Source: Membranipora membranacea
Lineage: Eukaryota > Bryozoa > Gymnolaemata > Cheilostomatida > Membraniporidae
Reading direction: 5' to 3'
Length of the DNA: 64,000 nucleotides
Assembly (NCBI GenBank): GCA_914767715.1
Contig: OU612069.1
Span: 19,465,387-19,529,386 of the forward strand
Positions 61,866 to 64,000 of this stretch are shown here, one piece after another; the first letter of the stretch is position 1; every line of letters begins with the position of its first letter. Below the pieces are notes generated by a model. It had not been told where the DNA came from. It searched no databases and was given only the letters and a program-made list of their open reading frames with translations. The position numbers and the translations under genes are program-made.

Positions 61866-64000
61866 CTTATATTCTCAATAATCATATACCAAACAAATAT
61901 TATGATGGATCCTAGTAAGCTCTGCAGCTCAACATATATTTATTATTCACAATGCAGACTACAAACTTGACCTGTAAGTGATTCTCTATTCATGAAACTC
62001 CTTTATGATTCAAATTAAAACTTGAAATTGATGATTAGAATATGATATATACCCCATAGACAACCAAACAACCCAGTATTGGGGAAATTCATCCTTGTCT
62101 ACATTTGTGTATTTTGCATATGGTTTAATCACTGATTGCATGTCTGTCTGGATTGTTCAAAAGATCTTATAAGATAAGATGAGTAAAGATGTGTGCTTTT
62201 CTTTATCTCATTTCACATTCACTCCATACAATACGCTGATTAATTACAACCGCACAGAGCATCGCTAATATATATTACTAAAGAGCCAGCATAGCAACAG
62301 TAACACAGGCAATTAAAACACTTTTTTGTATCCTTGTCAAATCTAACACAATTGGATTCTATCTATTTAGCAGGGCTTAAGATTGGATGGACTGAGAAAT
62401 TCTAAAACGACAACTACCTCAAAATAAACACCCCTCTGACCTTCTTGATACCTCCTCTTAGCACCACTAGATTACAACTGAGGGCTTCAATATCATAAGC
62501 GGTGGAACTGCATGCAAAGAAATTTTTCTTCAGTTTTCGTATACTGTAATCATTAAGAGTTACATAACATTTTAAATAATATGTCAGTCATATTAGTATT
62601 AACCTCTAACTGTAGGTGAACAAGATCTGTAACTTTTGAAATGGTTGACTGAAATCTTTGGGTTGATCACATAATGTGATTTTTTATGTGAATCATTTTA
62701 GTGTTTCAAGCTACTAAACTTGGACAGACAATCAACCCATTGGCAGTTCATAAATGACGAGCGTGCACCATAAAGGACTGGCTGTAGCCTAAGCGTCAAC
62801 AGATTCAGAATTGTTCCCTCTTGCTCATTCTTTTTTTTGTGTGCCAAAATTTAATATTGTAATATATTGTATTTTTGTAAACTACGCAAGATCTTTTTTA
62901 TTATTTTGTTAGCCTAATAAATATTTTCTACCTGTGTGCAGTAAGCTAGCAATTAACTTCCAACCTCCCTCCATAATATCAACATATTGTGTGTAGTTAT
63001 CCAGCATTATATTTAGTCAACCTGACAAATCTTGGGTTGTGCCATAAATTTTTTCAAATTAAGCTTCAATTTGGTTGGAACTAGTTGAAGAGAGCATCCT
63101 CTATTTTTTTGTCCATGACAAATGACCCAGCAATACAAAAGAATATACACGTAAAAAAGTTTTCATCATGTGTAGTAATATTATCTCAAGGTCATTGGCC
63201 CCCACAGCCTATGTATTGGCTTGGATTGACTGTACGGGTGGAGAAACACACGGAAGCCATTCAGAGCATTGGCTTATTGGCTTTTCAATACATAGTTCTT
63301 ACGCTTATTATTAGAGAATCAGTGTCCCAGTCGTTCACTTGTCACCATGGGTTGTGTGTGTGTTACATCTTCTCTCGAATACCTACTGTTTTCGACGGAT
63401 TTATTTGCATCAAAGGGACTAAATTGTTGCGTATGCGATGACGCCAATAACTGAGAGCGTGGCTTACCGGCAGTATTGTGTAGTCAAATAGGATTTGTGT
63501 AGAGTAACTTAATTTGGTAACTGCAACTGCCACTGGCTGCATGGTACAAGGCAACTAACAATATTATACTTTATGTGTTGGAGTTGTCTTGACAACATCA
63601 ATGTGGGCACAACTTTCATAACACGCTGCTATCGTCTATAGCACTTCTCATAAGATCAAGGTATTTGATATAATTGAAGAGCTAGGCAAATAGCGCTGTC
63701 TAAAATATGTCAGTGTAAATATTCCCAGCTGCTTTGGGTAAAGGTTATCAGTGTAGAATTTGCATCAAGCAGTAATAGGGTCATAGTGCAACTGCAACCA
63801 AATGAATACACATGATTCACATTGACAGCATTTAATGATATAAGCAAGCTGAATGGGCGAAGTTCATACTCATGGTCACATGAGCTGACATTTGATATCT
63901 GATAAGACTTTGCCAAAATAAATGTTTTGTTATTGAGACAAAAAGTTGTACGTCTGCATTTTGTTCTTAAAGTCTCAATTTATTGCTAACCTTGCCAAAA
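61866..64000. other. 3' UTR of the class V enzyme and downstream spacer
   Basis: The first kilobase is probably 3' UTR, ending near the AATAAA at 62916. Beyond it nothing coding is supportable. A 118-codon plus-strand frame at 63085-63441 has no domain, no homology I recognise and no strong initiation context, and I regard it as chance. Confidence 0.45.
62916..62921 (+). terminator. Candidate poly(A) signal of the class V enzyme gene
   Basis: AATAAA is followed within about 15 bases by pyrimidine- and GT-rich text (ttttctacctgtgtg), as expected for a cleavage region. It implies a 3' UTR of about 1.05 kb. Transcript ends were not checked. Confidence 0.45.

Noticed and set aside
63085-63441. 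118-codon plus-strand ORF near the window end
   Set aside because: No domain, biased hydrophobic and basic content, no partner exons; considered random.
1-64000. CRISPR arrays, operons, bacterial promoters or phage elements
   Set aside because: The sequence is eukaryotic with spliced genes; repeat blocks seen are satellites, SINEs and MITEs without regular spacers.

Overview
This is an invertebrate-animal nuclear contig. All protein genes are split by spliceosomal introns (GT-AG, roughly 0.1 to 5.5 kb), the DNA is AT-rich by eye, and introns and spacers are full of tRNA-derived SINEs and short inverted-repeat transposons. POSH, a furin-type secretory precursor and tRNA-SINEs all point to Metazoa. 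I cannot place the phylum. I assembled the gene models by joining exons by hand at splice sites and checking reading phase; no transcript data were available.

Layout. (1) 1-2.2 kb: a 187-bp tandem repeat, then a two-exon minus-strand gene for a 153-residue secreted precursor with a signal peptide and a KRSRR processing site. (2) 2.1-8.4 kb: spacer with two tRNA-related repeats. (3) 8.45-14.5 kb, plus strand: a RAD6/UBE2A-B ubiquitin-conjugating enzyme with two alternative, diverged last exons. Each supplies its own end of the UBC fold, an acidic tail and a stop. (4) 17.7-43.4 kb, plus strand: a 14-exon POSH/SH3RF gene (RING plus four SH3 domains, 701 residues). (5) Inside its 5.5-kb intron 10, on the opposite strand, sits an apparently complete four-exon gene for a 103-residue protein with an acidic patch. 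A 1.9-kb TTAA-flanked DNA transposon lies in that nested gene's own intron. (6) 43.4-50.7 kb: spacer with a 705-bp foldback element and a SINE. (7) 50.7-61.9 kb, plus strand: a 16-exon class V (NifS/SufS-fold) PLP enzyme of 668 residues with a predicted N-myristoylation start. (8) 61.9-64 kb: its 3' UTR and spacer.

The RAD6 E2 and the POSH RING E3 are both ubiquitin-pathway proteins, but nothing here shows that they work together, and the genes do not form an operon. The most noteworthy items are the duplicated E2 terminal exon, the antisense nested small gene, the secreted precursor, a 46-bp minisatellite that has copied the end of POSH exon 10 with its splice donor, and several well-delimited non-autonomous transposons with intact target-site duplications.
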